From positions 1 through 49,219 of the forward strand of contig SUYY01000014.1 in the NCBI GenBank assembly GCA_015060205.1: a stretch of DNA of 49,219 bases, read 5' to 3'. Origin of the DNA: Bacteroidales bacterium (GTDB taxonomy: Bacteria > Bacteroidota > Bacteroidia > Bacteroidales > UBA932). Below the pieces are notes generated by a model. The model saw nothing but the letters and a program-made list of their open reading frames with translations. It was not told the DNA's origin and ran no database searches. A program made the position numbers and the translations under genes. This document shows, piece after piece, positions 9,581 to 19,129 of this stretch (its first letter is position 1; every line of letters begins with the position of its first letter).

Positions 9581-11446
9581 TTAATAACCTGGATTCTGAG
9601 TTATGGTTCCCTTGTTTATTTCAGTCTGAGGGAATGGCTCAAGGAACATTGCCGGAGACCAGAAAGAACGATAATATTCCGCTTCCCACCAGGACTCGAT
9701 GTATTTCTTGTCCCAAGGCCATACAGCCGCATCAATGTCCATGATGTTGAAGGTAAATCCTCGCATAGAACCTCCGCAGATACCGTTTGCAATGTCCTTG
9801 TGCTTCCAGTGCTTCACGTCAAAGTACCTGTGGTTCTCGCTGAAGAACTCGATGGCCTTTTCTCTCTGGATGATTTCTCTGAGTTTTGCCTTATCTGTTT
9901 CGGTGATGCTTGGAAGACCTGCTCGGTTGTGGATCTTGTTGAGGTTCTCCAGAGCCTTGGTCGGATTGTCATATTCATTATATGCCTCCGCAAGGTTGAG
10001 ATAAGTCTCTGCCAGACGGAAAAGAGGGAATTCGAACCATGTTCTGGAACCGGCCTTGTAATAGAATTTGATCCTCTCTCCGGAAAGTTGTCCCTTGTCA
10101 GAACCACCGACACTGTTAGGGAAGGAGCCTCCCATTCCCTTCTTGCCGTCATATCCGCCACGTCCCCAGCCTCTGTTTGTCCACTTCGTGTCACCGGGAT
10201 TGTTCATGGCATCATGACCGGCAAACTTGATGTCTGCAAGGGCACGAGGCTCGATGTTTTCTATATTCTCAATCCATTCAGCGCCGGCTCTTGGAGTCTT
10301 GTCTTCTCCGAATGTAGGCCAACTCATCTCCGAACCGTCGTTCTTATAATAAAGTTTGATATGATTTGAGAGAAGTCCTGATTCACCGTTGTCAAAGCGG
10401 TTCCAAGTCCAGTAAGCGGAACAGTTATTATACAGGAACACATATGTACTGTAGTCCTGCGCGGTACTGTTGTTCTTGAAAGCAAGTATGATTTCCTTGT
10501 TTGAAGGAGTCGAAGTCGCTGTCGCATAGTCCTCGAACGCCTTGGTATTAGGAGTTCCGCCGGTGTTTATGAGTCCCACGCCATTTGCGCCTGCCCATTT
10601 CAGAACCGCCTCATTTGCATCAATGGCATCTTTCCAACGCTCCTTGTCTTCGTTGCCGAAACATATGAGATTGTTCTTGTCTCCATTGTCAAGATACGGA
10701 GTGGTTGCATTGAACAGAGGACGGGCAGCAAACTGAAGGGTGCGCGCCTTGATGGCGAGTACGGCTCCCTGGGTCATGCGACCGTTGTTTGCCGCATCCC
10801 ACTTTGCAGGAAGAACGGCATAAGCCTCATCGCAAAGAGTGAGGATATGACCAAGAGTCTCCTCAAGGGTCGTGCGCGGCGCAGTAAGATCGTCTGTAAC
10901 CTCAAATGTCTTCGTAATGATAGGAACTCCTCCGTAACGATAGAACATACCCATATATCTGTAGGCCACAAGCGCTTTTATTTCAGCCTTGATCACGTCC
11001 TTTTCACTCTGTTCCATGTCCGGAACCTTGTCAATGTTTTCCAGGACATTGTAGCACTGACGGACCACACTCCAGTTCTTGGCCCAGTTTTCCGAACCGG
11101 CACTCGAACCGTTACTTCTATCCGTTGCATCGGAGCCTGCTCCATTGACATTGAGACCCTGCTCGGTAATGGTATATGTTCCATGCCAACTGGCACCTCT
11201 GTTGATTTCACCCGAAATGGCTCCAAGTGTACCATGGGTGAAACCCAGACCTCCTGGAAGACCGTGTATCAGGGCATTTGAGTAGCAGGACATCAAAGCC
11301 GCTTCGGCATTCTTTCTGGAGCCGAACACTGCGTCGAGGTCGACTGTTCCTGTCGTATCCGGCTTCTGAAGGAAGAAACTGCAGGATGTCAGGACAAGAA
11401 GACCGAGAACTGCTAAAAATCTAGTTATATTTTTCATCTTGTTCAT
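9581..11446 (-). CDS. susD: SusD/RagB-family nutrient-binding lipoprotein (first pair)
   Basis: A 621-residue SusD-like lipoprotein beginning MNKMKNITRFLAVLGLLVLT with lipobox LTSC and the acylated Cys at 22, followed by FFLQKPDTTGTVDLDAVF, which is typical of the SusD N terminus. Internal tetratricopeptide-like helices (AYRYMGMFYRYGGVPII) and the C-terminal signature RAGLPSITETDKAKLREII ... FFSENHRYFDVKHW are present, and the protein closes with FPQTEINKGTITQNPGY. The start could also be the second ATG (11437). It begins 9 bp after the stop of its SusC partner. It is unrelated in detail to the SusD at 5086, so the two pairs probably bind different chain lengths or decorations. Confidence 0.94.
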   Translation of the reverse strand: MNKMKNITRFLAVLGLLVLTSCSFFLQKPDTTGTVDLDAVFGSRKNAEAALMSCYSNALIHGLPGGLGFTHGTLGAISGEINRGASWHGTYTITEQGLNVNGAGSDATDRSNGSSAGSENWAKNWSVVRQCYNVLENIDKVPDMEQSEKDVIKAEIKALVAYRYMGMFYRYGGVPIITKTFEVTDDLTAPRTTLEETLGHILTLCDEAYAVLPAKWDAANNGRMTQGAVLAIKARTLQFAARPLFNATTPYLDNGDKNNLICFGNEDKERWKDAIDANEAVLKWAGANGVGLINTGGTPNTKAFEDYATATSTPSNKEIILAFKNNSTAQDYSTYVFLYNNCSAYWTWNRFDNGESGLLSNHIKLYYKNDGSEMSWPTFGEDKTPRAGAEWIENIENIEPRALADIKFAGHDAMNNPGDTKWTNRGWGRGGYDGKKGMGGSFPNSVGGSDKGQLSGERIKFYYKAGSRTWFEFPLFRLAETYLNLAEAYNEYDNPTKALENLNKIHNRAGLPSITETDKAKLREIIQREKAIEFFSENHRYFDVKHWKHKDIANGICGGSMRGFTFNIMDIDAAVWPWDKKYIESWWEAEYYRSFWSPAMFLEPFPQTEINKGTITQNPGY

Positions 11447-11455
11447 TCTTTTAGT

Positions 11456-14400
11456 TTAGAAACGCAGATTCAGACCGAAGGTAACGACTCTTGTCAGAGG
11501 GTACACATATGTACTTCCGTCTGTTGTCTCCGGATCGATTCCATAAGGTGTCAGGGCGTTATTGAATGTATAGATATTGTTGGCATTCATGAACAGCCTG
11601 AGCGACTGCATCTGGATTTTGCTGAGAACCCCCTTCTTTACGTTGAATGTATAACCAAGTTCGATATTCTTGAGTTTGAAGTGGTTGGTCGACACCATCC
11701 AGTAGTCGCTGGTGAGATAGTTGTTGTCCGATGATGTCGGATTGTAGATTGCACGAGGGAAAGTGATGGTCTCGCCAGCAGCGGCCTTCTCCGGGGTCCA
11801 GCGGCCTTCATACTGCCAGAGCCATGCGTTACCCGCGTTCTTGAAGAACGGCATTGTATAACCGCTGTTGAGGTAGTATGAACCGTTTGCAGAACCCGTG
11901 AAGAGAAGTCTGACGTCGAATCCCTTGTAGGCAAGGTGAAGTTTCACATTGAAGTGATACTGTGCATGGTTAGGGAAACCGATAGGAGCGATGTCGTTCT
12001 GGTTGATCAGACCGTCACCGTCGAGGTCCCTGTAACGTATATCACCAAGAGTCGCCTTATTGGAAGTATATGTATTGTAAGGACGGCTTGCAAGTTCTTC
12101 AGGAGTATTGAAAAGTCCGTCGCTTACAAGTCCGAAACGCTGTCCGATGGCGTGACCGGTTGCACTCATCCAAGGATAAGGATTGTTTGCCTCCGCCTTG
12201 TAGATGATCTTGTTGCGGGTCCAACTGAGGTCGCCGCCCACAGAGTAGGTAAGGTCACCTACTGTGTCCGACCAGTTGAGTACGATTTCATAACCCTGAT
12301 TCTCGGTTATACCCACGTTTGCAGGTGGTATTGAACTTGATGGAACACCATAGATGCCCGGGATGATTCCAAGGGTCGTGAGGATGTTGTCTCGCTTTTC
12401 GTAGAAATAGTCGAAATCAGCGGAGAGACGGTCGCCAAAGAACTTGATTTCCAGACCTGCGTCATATTTGCGCGCTCTTTCCCAAGTGATGTCAGGATTA
12501 CCGAGATTACCCTCTGTCGCACCATAGAAATATGCATTCTTGTTTGAACCGTTGCTGGTTCCAAGATAATATCCGGCCTGATTCAGATTGAACGTATTCG
12601 GAAGGTAATAATATCTTCTTGTTCCTCCGAGACGGTCATTTCCCACCTCACCATATGAACCACGGATCTTAATGAATGTCAGGATGTCATTTTTAGGGAA
12701 CCATTTTTCCTTCGTAGGAACCCAACCTGCTGAGATTGCAGGGAAGAGTCCGAAACGCTTACCTTCGGCAAACTGCTCCGTACCGTTGTAACCGGCATTG
12801 ACCTCCAGCATATAACGGTCATCATAGTTGTAAGTCACACGGCCTACAAAACCCATGATACCGGATGCAACATGATATTTGTCGTTAGGCATCGTATAAC
12901 GTGAGGCCTTTCCGAGAAGGAGGGCTGAAACATTGTGCTTGCCGTAGGACTCGTGCCAGTTCACGCCGGCATCCATGTAGAGTTTGTTCCAGTTGCTGTA
13001 GCCGTACGAACTGAACGAACCCGCGCCTCTCGAACCTCCGAAGAACTCGAGCACATTAGGGTCGGCAGTGCTGCGCTGCACTGTGTATGCAGGGATTGAA
13101 GGTGTGAACTTCACATAGCGGTTGTAATTGTCCTGGTATGAAACCGTCGCATACACCTTGAGATTCGGATGGATGTAATCCATCGTATGTTCAAGTTTGA
13201 TGGTGTTGTCCAGAAGACTGTTGAAAATCGTACCGGAACCACTGTTCAGGAGATTGTACAATGCGTTCTGCATACCGATCTTGCTGTCCACCTTGGTTGC
13301 AAGAGGATTCTGTATAAGACTTGTAGAACCTGCAAATCCGCTGATGAGCCTTCCGTCTATGATACCCGGAGAAATGAACGGATTGGAATCATAGATATAC
13401 TGCATGATGATCTTGTAACGCTCGGTCATGTTGTTAGGATCCGCTGCGTTACCCGGACCTGTCGTCTCACCGAACTGACCGGCAGAGTTGATGGTGATCT
13501 TGAGATTGTCGGTGATGCTGATGTCGAAGTTGCTTCGGAAATTGTAACGGTTGTATGTGGAACCAGTCTGCGAGCCATGGTACTCCACGACATTGGTGAT
13601 ACCTTCCTGACGGAAATAACCGAACGACACGAAATACTTCACCCTGTCAGTACCGCCGCTGATGTTCACGTTTGCCTGATACTGAGGTGCCACTCTGTTG
13701 AACTGCTCCTTGTAAAGGTTACGGGAAGCATAATAGAGTGCCGGTGTTGCCTTGAGCCTGGCCTTCTGCTCAGGAGTAAGCCAGGTCATGCCGTCCACCT
13801 CCTGAGGTGTGAAGTCGCGGTTGTTCTTGAACTTCCACAGGTCATAGTCGTCAAAGATATTGGCATTGAGCACATCATTTCCTGCATAACTCTTCTGCTC
13901 GTTGCGGATTGCCTCATTTCTGAAGAGGGCATACTCATATGCGGTCGTACCCTCCTGAAGCGTTGTAGCAGCGGTGAGACCGAAGTTTGCAGATGCACTT
14001 ATTGTCGGTTTGCCGACATTTCCGCGCTTTGTTGTCACGATGATTACACCGTTGGCACCACGCACACCGTAAACAGCAGTCGATGATGCATCTTTAAGTA
14101 CTGAAATGCTGGCGATCTCATTTGCGTCCATCGCGTTGAAAGCACTGAATGCCTGTTCGGATGCCTGTTCCACGCCATCGATGATGATCAGAGGAGTGGA
14201 CTCTCCGTATGTGGAGACACCACGCACGAAGATATTGGCTTCGTTACGTCCAGGCTCTCCTGAGGTCTGAAGACCGCTGACACCCGGAGTATTACCAAGA
14301 AGGGCATTGGAGATGTTGGCAACAGATGCGGCAACGAGGTCATTACCGTTCACGGCTGAGATGGCACCTGTCACATTGATCTTCTTCTGGGTAGCGAAAG

Positions 14401-14737
14401 CCGTTACCACGACTTCTTCCATCAGATTGGCGTCAGTCATCATCTGAACCAGAAAAGTACTCCTGTCTGCAACCGGAATCTCCTGTGTCTTGAAACCGAT
14501 GAACTGGAACTCAAGCACAGCACCGGAAGATACAGTCAAAGTGAACTTTCCGTCAAAATCGGTGGAAGTTCCATTGGTAGTACCCTTCTCAACTACAAAT
14601 GCGCCGAACAACGGTTCCCCGCTATCGTCCTGCACTACACCACTGACAGTCCTGCTTTGAGCATAAAGAGGACCGGCAATGACTCCACACAGCAGCATGA
14701 AGCAACTGAGTAGAAATAATTTGAGTGATTTGGTCAT
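11456..14737 (-). CDS. susC: SusC-like TonB-dependent transporter, full domain set (first pair)
   Basis: A 1093-residue outer-membrane TonB-dependent glycan importer. Signal peptide to about residue 26 (GPLYAQ), carboxypeptidase-D regulatory-like domain (about 28-108, SRTVSGVVQDDSGEPLFGA), a TonB-box-like segment EEVVVTAF, plug domain with AVYGVRGANGVIIVTTKRG (about 220-240) and a large beta barrel ending VVTFGLNLRF. Length and domain order are standard for SusC. It is preceded by a 52 bp gap after GH26 with no recognisable promoter, so it is most likely read through from upstream, and it is coupled to SusD at 9 bp. Energy comes from TonB-ExbBD encoded elsewhere. Confidence 0.96.
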   Translation of the reverse strand: MTKSLKLFLLSCFMLLCGVIAGPLYAQSRTVSGVVQDDSGEPLFGAFVVEKGTTNGTSTDFDGKFTLTVSSGAVLEFQFIGFKTQEIPVADRSTFLVQMMTDANLMEEVVVTAFATQKKINVTGAISAVNGNDLVAASVANISNALLGNTPGVSGLQTSGEPGRNEANIFVRGVSTYGESTPLIIIDGVEQASEQAFSAFNAMDANEIASISVLKDASSTAVYGVRGANGVIIVTTKRGNVGKPTISASANFGLTAATTLQEGTTAYEYALFRNEAIRNEQKSYAGNDVLNANIFDDYDLWKFKNNRDFTPQEVDGMTWLTPEQKARLKATPALYYASRNLYKEQFNRVAPQYQANVNISGGTDRVKYFVSFGYFRQEGITNVVEYHGSQTGSTYNRYNFRSNFDISITDNLKITINSAGQFGETTGPGNAADPNNMTERYKIIMQYIYDSNPFISPGIIDGRLISGFAGSTSLIQNPLATKVDSKIGMQNALYNLLNSGSGTIFNSLLDNTIKLEHTMDYIHPNLKVYATVSYQDNYNRYVKFTPSIPAYTVQRSTADPNVLEFFGGSRGAGSFSSYGYSNWNKLYMDAGVNWHESYGKHNVSALLLGKASRYTMPNDKYHVASGIMGFVGRVTYNYDDRYMLEVNAGYNGTEQFAEGKRFGLFPAISAGWVPTKEKWFPKNDILTFIKIRGSYGEVGNDRLGGTRRYYYLPNTFNLNQAGYYLGTSNGSNKNAYFYGATEGNLGNPDITWERARKYDAGLEIKFFGDRLSADFDYFYEKRDNILTTLGIIPGIYGVPSSSIPPANVGITENQGYEIVLNWSDTVGDLTYSVGGDLSWTRNKIIYKAEANNPYPWMSATGHAIGQRFGLVSDGLFNTPEELASRPYNTYTSNKATLGDIRYRDLDGDGLINQNDIAPIGFPNHAQYHFNVKLHLAYKGFDVRLLFTGSANGSYYLNSGYTMPFFKNAGNAWLWQYEGRWTPEKAAAGETITFPRAIYNPTSSDNNYLTSDYWMVSTNHFKLKNIELGYTFNVKKGVLSKIQMQSLRLFMNANNIYTFNNALTPYGIDPETTDGSTYVYPLTRVVTFGLNLRF

Positions 14738-14789
14738 TTTTGGTTATGTTTTGTTATTAATAATATTCTATATGGTAAGTTCTTGAGAC

Positions 14790-16241
14790 CTAATTGACCT
14801 CGATGCCATCCGGCATGGAGTACATGTCAGGAAGGTCCTTGCTGAAGAATGTACGCGGGTCGTCATACATCAGGCGGAAATCCGCTTCCGACGGATGTCC
14901 GGGATACACGGAATAGAAGTGTCTGTCAGATTCGTTGTTTCCGACATACTTGTTTCTCCACATCACGATCATGCTTACTCTGCTGCCTGTCGCGCTCTGC
15001 AGAATATGATTTGTCCAGTAGTCTTTCCAGTCAAATCCTTCGGGACCGGTCTCGGTCACTCCGCAAGGCTTCATCTTCTCGAGAGATACCTCGGTAATCG
15101 CTTCAAGGTTACTTTTGAATGCCTGTTTCCAGTTGTAGTGATAGCAGTCCATTCCTATGAAATCCACCCATTCATCACCAGGCCAACGGAATGTCAGGCG
15201 GGATTTTGCATCGTCGTACACCTGATCCATCTGAGGTGAAACCGCATATATGAAATTCCTGACTCCCTTTGTATCCCTGAGATATTCGACTGTAAATCTC
15301 CAGAATCTGATGAACTCATCCTCTGTAGTGCATTTCGAACCCCACCACGACCAGGTCTGGGTATGTTCATGAAATGGACGGAAGATGATCGGAATCAACT
15401 TCCCGTCTGAGTCTTTCAGACCATTGGCAAAATCAGCGCACCTGTCAAGCCATTGCAGGAACTTCACTCTTGTGGCATGCCCTTCTGTAAGAATGCTCTT
15501 CACCACGTCGTTGCTCGAGTTGTCCCATGAATCTCCACCTGTGTGAGGATTGTTCAGATGGCAGCACGCAGTGATGACCTCTCCCCTTTCGTAGGCTTCG
15601 ATCATCACCCTGCGACGGATTGCGTTTTCGGCATTCGCATGCCTGTCGTCCATTATCGCTCCAAGGTCCACACTGAAGACTCCGGGATAGTCGCCACAAA
15701 CTGCTTTTGTATCGGATTTTCCCGGCTCGTTGTACCAGTAACGACCATACCACAGGTCATCATGATGTCCGAACATGAAACCTTGTGAAGCGATATTCCA
15801 CAGATTCGCATATAGAGCCTTGGTTTGAGGCGTGGCATTCCTGTCGACAATACGCAACGAAAGTTCCTGATCAGGTCTTCCCTTCTGAGAAATCCTGACC
15901 TCCTTATAGAAATAGTTGTCTTCGGGATCTGTAAATCTTATCTTTCCGACTCTGGCGTCCTTAGACCTGTTGACCTCTGCCGTGAACCATACCTTGCTCC
16001 CCCCTTCTGCTTTTTCAAATCCTATCCACTCGGAAAGAGACTCGACCTCGAAATCGAAGTTCGCTTCCACATCAAGCGAGAAACGCTCCGCATCATAGTC
16101 TATTTCCAGCCTTTCCTGTACGGCAATGACTCTTTCACCAACGGATGAGTCAGGCTCTCCGTTTACGTCAGAACACGACAATACAGCCATCGGCAAAACG
16201 GCTGCAAACAGAAAAGACATGCACATAATCCTGTTCATCAA
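14790..16241 (-). CDS. GH26 endo-beta-1,4-mannanase with N-terminal BACON domain, surface lipoprotein
   Basis: A 483-residue lipoprotein (signal ending VLSC, acylated Cys about 23) with a BACON-type beta-sandwich (about 40-122, FEVESLSEWIGF ... ISQKG) and a GH26 catalytic barrel (about 128-475). Catalytic residues are clear: IFRPFHEHTQTWSWWG has the acid/base Glu at about 292, and GVTETGPEGFDW has the nucleophile Glu at about 397. GHHDDLWYGRYW and HLNNPHTGGDSWD are further GH26 subsite motifs. GH26 with this pattern is characteristically beta-mannanase. Lipidation suggests cell-surface attack on polymeric mannan before import. It starts 1 bp after the stop of the preceding glycan-binding protein gene. 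This enzyme is the strongest indicator of the locus substrate. Confidence 0.95.
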   Translation of the reverse strand: MMNRIMCMSFLFAAVLPMAVLSCSDVNGEPDSSVGERVIAVQERLEIDYDAERFSLDVEANFDFEVESLSEWIGFEKAEGGSKVWFTAEVNRSKDARVGKIRFTDPEDNYFYKEVRISQKGRPDQELSLRIVDRNATPQTKALYANLWNIASQGFMFGHHDDLWYGRYWYNEPGKSDTKAVCGDYPGVFSVDLGAIMDDRHANAENAIRRRVMIEAYERGEVITACCHLNNPHTGGDSWDNSSNDVVKSILTEGHATRVKFLQWLDRCADFANGLKDSDGKLIPIIFRPFHEHTQTWSWWGSKCTTEDEFIRFWRFTVEYLRDTKGVRNFIYAVSPQMDQVYDDAKSRLTFRWPGDEWVDFIGMDCYHYNWKQAFKSNLEAITEVSLEKMKPCGVTETGPEGFDWKDYWTNHILQSATGSRVSMIVMWRNKYVGNNESDRHFYSVYPGHPSEADFRLMYDDPRTFFSKDLPDMYSMPDGIEVN

Positions 16242-16242
16242 C

Positions 16243-17382
16243 TTATTCTGCTAAATATTCGTCGTGATCTTCAAGAGCGGAGTCTGTGTCCTTCTTGATG
16301 AGCCAGAAGACGTTGCGGATATTATTCACATACCAGCGCTCCTCTCCCCAGTTGTTGGTACCATTGGCGAAAGGACCTTCGCCGAACGGTCTGTGCAAAG
16401 CCAACGACGGAACATTCAAAGTCTGTTCTGCACTTTCACCGGAACTGTTGAGAGCATCAGACCAGAACTTATGCTCACCGCTTTCAAGAAGTTCGAGTTT
16501 ATGCAACGGGGCCTTGTAATCCTTGTCCTCGAAGTCAAATATGGTAATGTACCCGTCACCATATTTGGCCCAACGGGCTTTCCCTCTAGGAATCAGGCGA
16601 TATTCGTCATTGATGTCGTACGACACGACAGCATCTCCATTAGAATCCTTGCCGTCAGCATCTTTCAGGATATAATCGGCATATTTTCCGTCAGCACCTG
16701 GAGTGTTTACCACCGTACCGAATGTATATCCGGTTATATCATCAACTTTATCAAGACGGAAACTGAGAATATTATCGTCCTCATTGAGTGGCCAGTGGAT
16801 TCCATCATAATTACCCATTCCCCATAGCCAGTACTTGTCCATCACCTGACAAAGAGTAATATATTTTTCGAAACCTCCGATCATGACACATGCGCAATTG
16901 TATTCGTGCTTACCGATTGCATCTGCCATAAGCGGTCCGACAGGCGTAAAACTGTAGGTTCCTTCGAGAGGGTCTGAAAATACAGAATAGGAGATGGTGT
17001 AAGTACGGATTTCGCCGGACTTGGAAGTTACGACAAACTCCGCATCACCGTCACTGAGGTCAATGGTATCCCCCGGCTTGATGCTAGCGGTAGGACAGAA
17101 CTCACTCTCAGGATATTTGAAATCCAAAGCGACTACCTTGACCGCAGACATATCGAGTCCGGTCGTAACCAGACTCACTGAAACCGAGCCTACCTCGTCA
17201 GTTCTCCAGTCACTGGTGATGACGGCAGGACCGACCTGAGCCTCAAGCCGCACATTGACAGGAGTACGTTCACGAAGCCATGGGTCAATCAGTTCTTCTG
17301 TGTTTCGCGCCTTCTTGTCACAAGATGACAAAGCAGCCAGCGCGGCAACTGTCAGAAACAGATTTCTGAAAATCTTCTTCAT
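16243..17382 (-). CDS. PUL surface glycan-binding lipoprotein (SusE/F-position)
   Basis: A lipoprotein of about 379 residues. From the chosen start it reads MKKIFRNLFLTVAALAALSSC, with the lipidated Cys at 21. The mature protein has an N-terminal Ig-like segment (VNVRLEAQVGP ... TYTISYSVFSD) and a C-terminal beta-rich domain with many exposed aromatics (DKYWLWGMGNYDGIHWP, NNWGEERWYVNNIRNVFW), as expected for a glycan-binding platform. No catalytic motif is visible. Position, lipidation and aromatic content support a surface glycan-binding protein acting with the GH26 encoded 1 bp downstream. An in-frame ATG at 17394 would add four residues. Family assignment beyond this is not secure. Confidence 0.75.
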   Translation of the reverse strand: MKKIFRNLFLTVAALAALSSCDKKARNTEELIDPWLRERTPVNVRLEAQVGPAVITSDWRTDEVGSVSVSLVTTGLDMSAVKVVALDFKYPESEFCPTASIKPGDTIDLSDGDAEFVVTSKSGEIRTYTISYSVFSDPLEGTYSFTPVGPLMADAIGKHEYNCACVMIGGFEKYITLCQVMDKYWLWGMGNYDGIHWPLNEDDNILSFRLDKVDDITGYTFGTVVNTPGADGKYADYILKDADGKDSNGDAVVSYDINDEYRLIPRGKARWAKYGDGYITIFDFEDKDYKAPLHKLELLESGEHKFWSDALNSSGESAEQTLNVPSLALHRPFGEGPFANGTNNWGEERWYVNNIRNVFWLIKKDTDSALEDHDEYLAE

Positions 17383-17432
17383 AAATCGGTACATTAATTT
17401 AGTGTTTGTATTTATTTGCTCTTATTTCAACA

Positions 17433-18875
17433 TCAGTTCCCGGACCTTATTCTGAACGGAGTCACCGGAAGACCTTCGACATTCCTGAGGTTGCCCGGTC
17501 TGAAGTCACCCCAGCCATAACGCACTTCGCATGGATCCGGAACAAACTCCGACCTTATCAGAAGCGCCTTCGGTTCAGACCCGTAGAATGCACAGGTAAC
17601 AGGATAGAAGACACCATCACTGCCGGCTACTTCCAGCCCCTCGATCTCCATCCATCTGCTGATTCCGTTATCCATATGAGTAAACTCCACGGCGAGTTCA
17701 CAACTGTTTGCCGTCCGGTAGCACCTGACTGCCTCCGGACTGTCGCATGCAATCTTATGAAAGCCGTAATTCCTATGCAGGGCCATATAGGCGAGCCTTT
17801 CTCCTACCTCCTTCTTCCTGGCCGGATGAATGTTATCCTGCTCATAACTCTCCACCAGATCATTTGTCACTATGCAACCGCAATTCGGCAGTTCCTTCGC
17901 TGCCTTATGCTGCACCTCCCTCAGAAGCGCAAAATATGGAGTGGCACTCTGAGGCTTGTTGCGATATGGAGCAAGTTCGACCATATAGAAAGGAAGAGAA
18001 GCATCCTTATCGCCCCAACACTCCCTCCAATGTCCGATCATGTTCGACATGCGTTCGATGAACTGGTCGTGCTTACCCACATTAGAGCATCCCTGGTACC
18101 AGATGAAACCCTTGATGGAATAGCCCTTCACCGGATGCAGCATGGCATTGTATGCCATATATGGTCTGTGGTAATGTATGAGAGACTCGATATGCTCACG
18201 GCTAAGGTCCTCATCCGGATAAGTTTCAAGAATCTCCTTCGGAGTCCATGTCTCTATACGCGCCCCACCATAGGCACATGAGATGATTCCGACGGGGACA
18301 TCAAGCATCTGATTCAACTTCCGGGCATAGAAATACGCAACGGCACTCATCCATGGAACAGACTCTGAATCAGCCCCTTTCCATTGAGCATCTGCCTCAT
18401 CCTGCAGTTCATATGAAAGTTTTGCAGGAACAGAAAACATCCTGATCTTATTTACTGCGGGCGGTGCGCATATATATTCTGCGGCATTCTCCACCGGACA
18501 ATTGTAGAAACCGCACATAGGCATCTGCATATTGCTCTGGCCGGATGCAAGCCATACCTCTCCGATCAGCACATCATTGACTTTAATTGTCGCGCCATCA
18601 CCCTCGACTGTAATGCTGTGGTGCCCGTAACCGGCCTCCGGAGTCGAGACCTTCACAATCCAACGTCCGTCAGAAGAAGCCTTTGACCGAACGGTGGCAC
18701 CATTCCATGATGTGGTGACAGAAATGTGTGCACCGGGCGAGGCTGTTCCCCAGATGGAAGCCATGGTTTTCTGCTGCAGCACCATACCATCAGTGCAAAT
18801 GTTCGACATCTTGAGTTCCGCATGTGCAAATGAGCAAAGCAGAAGACCCACGAAAAGCATTGCCGCACGTTTCAT
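17433..18875 (-). CDS. SASA-family carbohydrate acetylesterase (sialate O-acetylesterase-like), first gene of the PUL
   Basis: A secreted SGNH-fold esterase of about 480 residues. The chosen ATG at 18875 begins the signal peptide MKRAAMLFVGLLLCSFAHA; the longer frame from 18920 adds 15 non-signal residues. The N-terminal beta domain (about 20-100) precedes the DUF303/SASA hydrolase domain, with the nucleophile in ASGQSNMQ (Ser about 114), the oxyanion-type motif WYQGCSN, and the catalytic DxxH in QDNIHPARKK (Asp about 347, His about 350). The family is named for sialate esterases, but in a mannan PUL the likely substrate is O-acetylated mannan, whose acetyl groups block mannanases. It is promoter-proximal, downstream of a TATATTTG -7 element at 18933-18940. 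Confidence 0.9.
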   Translation of the reverse strand: MKRAAMLFVGLLLCSFAHAELKMSNICTDGMVLQQKTMASIWGTASPGAHISVTTSWNGATVRSKASSDGRWIVKVSTPEAGYGHHSITVEGDGATIKVNDVLIGEVWLASGQSNMQMPMCGFYNCPVENAAEYICAPPAVNKIRMFSVPAKLSYELQDEADAQWKGADSESVPWMSAVAYFYARKLNQMLDVPVGIISCAYGGARIETWTPKEILETYPDEDLSREHIESLIHYHRPYMAYNAMLHPVKGYSIKGFIWYQGCSNVGKHDQFIERMSNMIGHWRECWGDKDASLPFYMVELAPYRNKPQSATPYFALLREVQHKAAKELPNCGCIVTNDLVESYEQDNIHPARKKEVGERLAYMALHRNYGFHKIACDSPEAVRCYRTANSCELAVEFTHMDNGISRWMEIEGLEVAGSDGVFYPVTCAFYGSEPKALLIRSEFVPDPCEVRYGWGDFRPGNLRNVEGLPVTPFRIRSGN

Positions 18876-18932
18876 ATAGACAAATTCCGAATACAAGGTT
18901 AATAGTTTGTGTTTTAACACAATAAGTCAATG

Positions 18933-18940
18933 CAAATATA
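18933..18940 (-). promoter_or_regulatory. PUL promoter, -7 element
   Basis: On the minus strand this reads TATATTTG, an exact match to the Bacteroidota -7 consensus TAnnTTTG, about 58 bp upstream of the acetylesterase start. No perfect TTTG -33 element stands at 19-21 bp, which fits a promoter that needs an activator. Direct repeat copy R1 (18974-19006) lies just upstream. Confidence 0.6.
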
Positions 18941-18973
18941 GTTTGGGTATAAAACAAGAAGGTGAAGTGTTAT

Positions 18974-19006
18974 GTCAAAATATTATACATTTTTGAACAT
19001 CATATA
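18974..19006. promoter_or_regulatory. Candidate AraC operator, repeat copy R1
   Basis: R1 begins GTCAAAATATTATAC and continues with TTTTTGAACATCATATA. It matches R2 (19047-19078) in a shared pattern GTCAAAAT-(C)ATT-R-TAC-N2-TTTTGAA-TCATATA, with one 1-base and one 2-base indel. It stands about 34 bp upstream of the PUL -7 element, where an activator would contact RNA polymerase. Assignment to the divergent AraC regulator is inference from position. Confidence 0.5.
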
Positions 19007-19046
19007 AATTGCGTACCGAATGAGCAAAATAATATAACAAATAAAC

Positions 19047-19078
19047 GTCAAAATCATTGTACTCTTTTGAATCATATA
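19047..19078. promoter_or_regulatory. Candidate AraC operator, repeat copy R2
   Basis: This second copy of the repeat starts 73 bp after R1, close to seven helical turns, so both copies would face the same side of the DNA. It ends at the -33 region of the regulator's own promoter, a position that would allow autoregulation. Confidence 0.5.
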
Positions 19079-19107
19079 TTGCATTTGTTGAAGTTTTATT
19101 ATTTTTG
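19078..19107 (+). promoter_or_regulatory. Promoter of the divergent AraC regulator
   Basis: The -7 element TATTTTTG (19100-19107) matches TAnnTTTG. ATTG at 19078-19081 gives a -33-like element at 18 bp spacing. The start codon follows 22 bp later, a short leader typical of this phylum. Confidence 0.6.
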
Positions 19108-19129
19108 CAAAATAAAACTCCCACGACAA

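Noticed and set aside
13169..14086. 305-codon plus-strand frame opposite the first SusC
   Set aside because: Antisense to an intact SusC; no recognisable domain, Cys/His-rich as expected from reversed codons.
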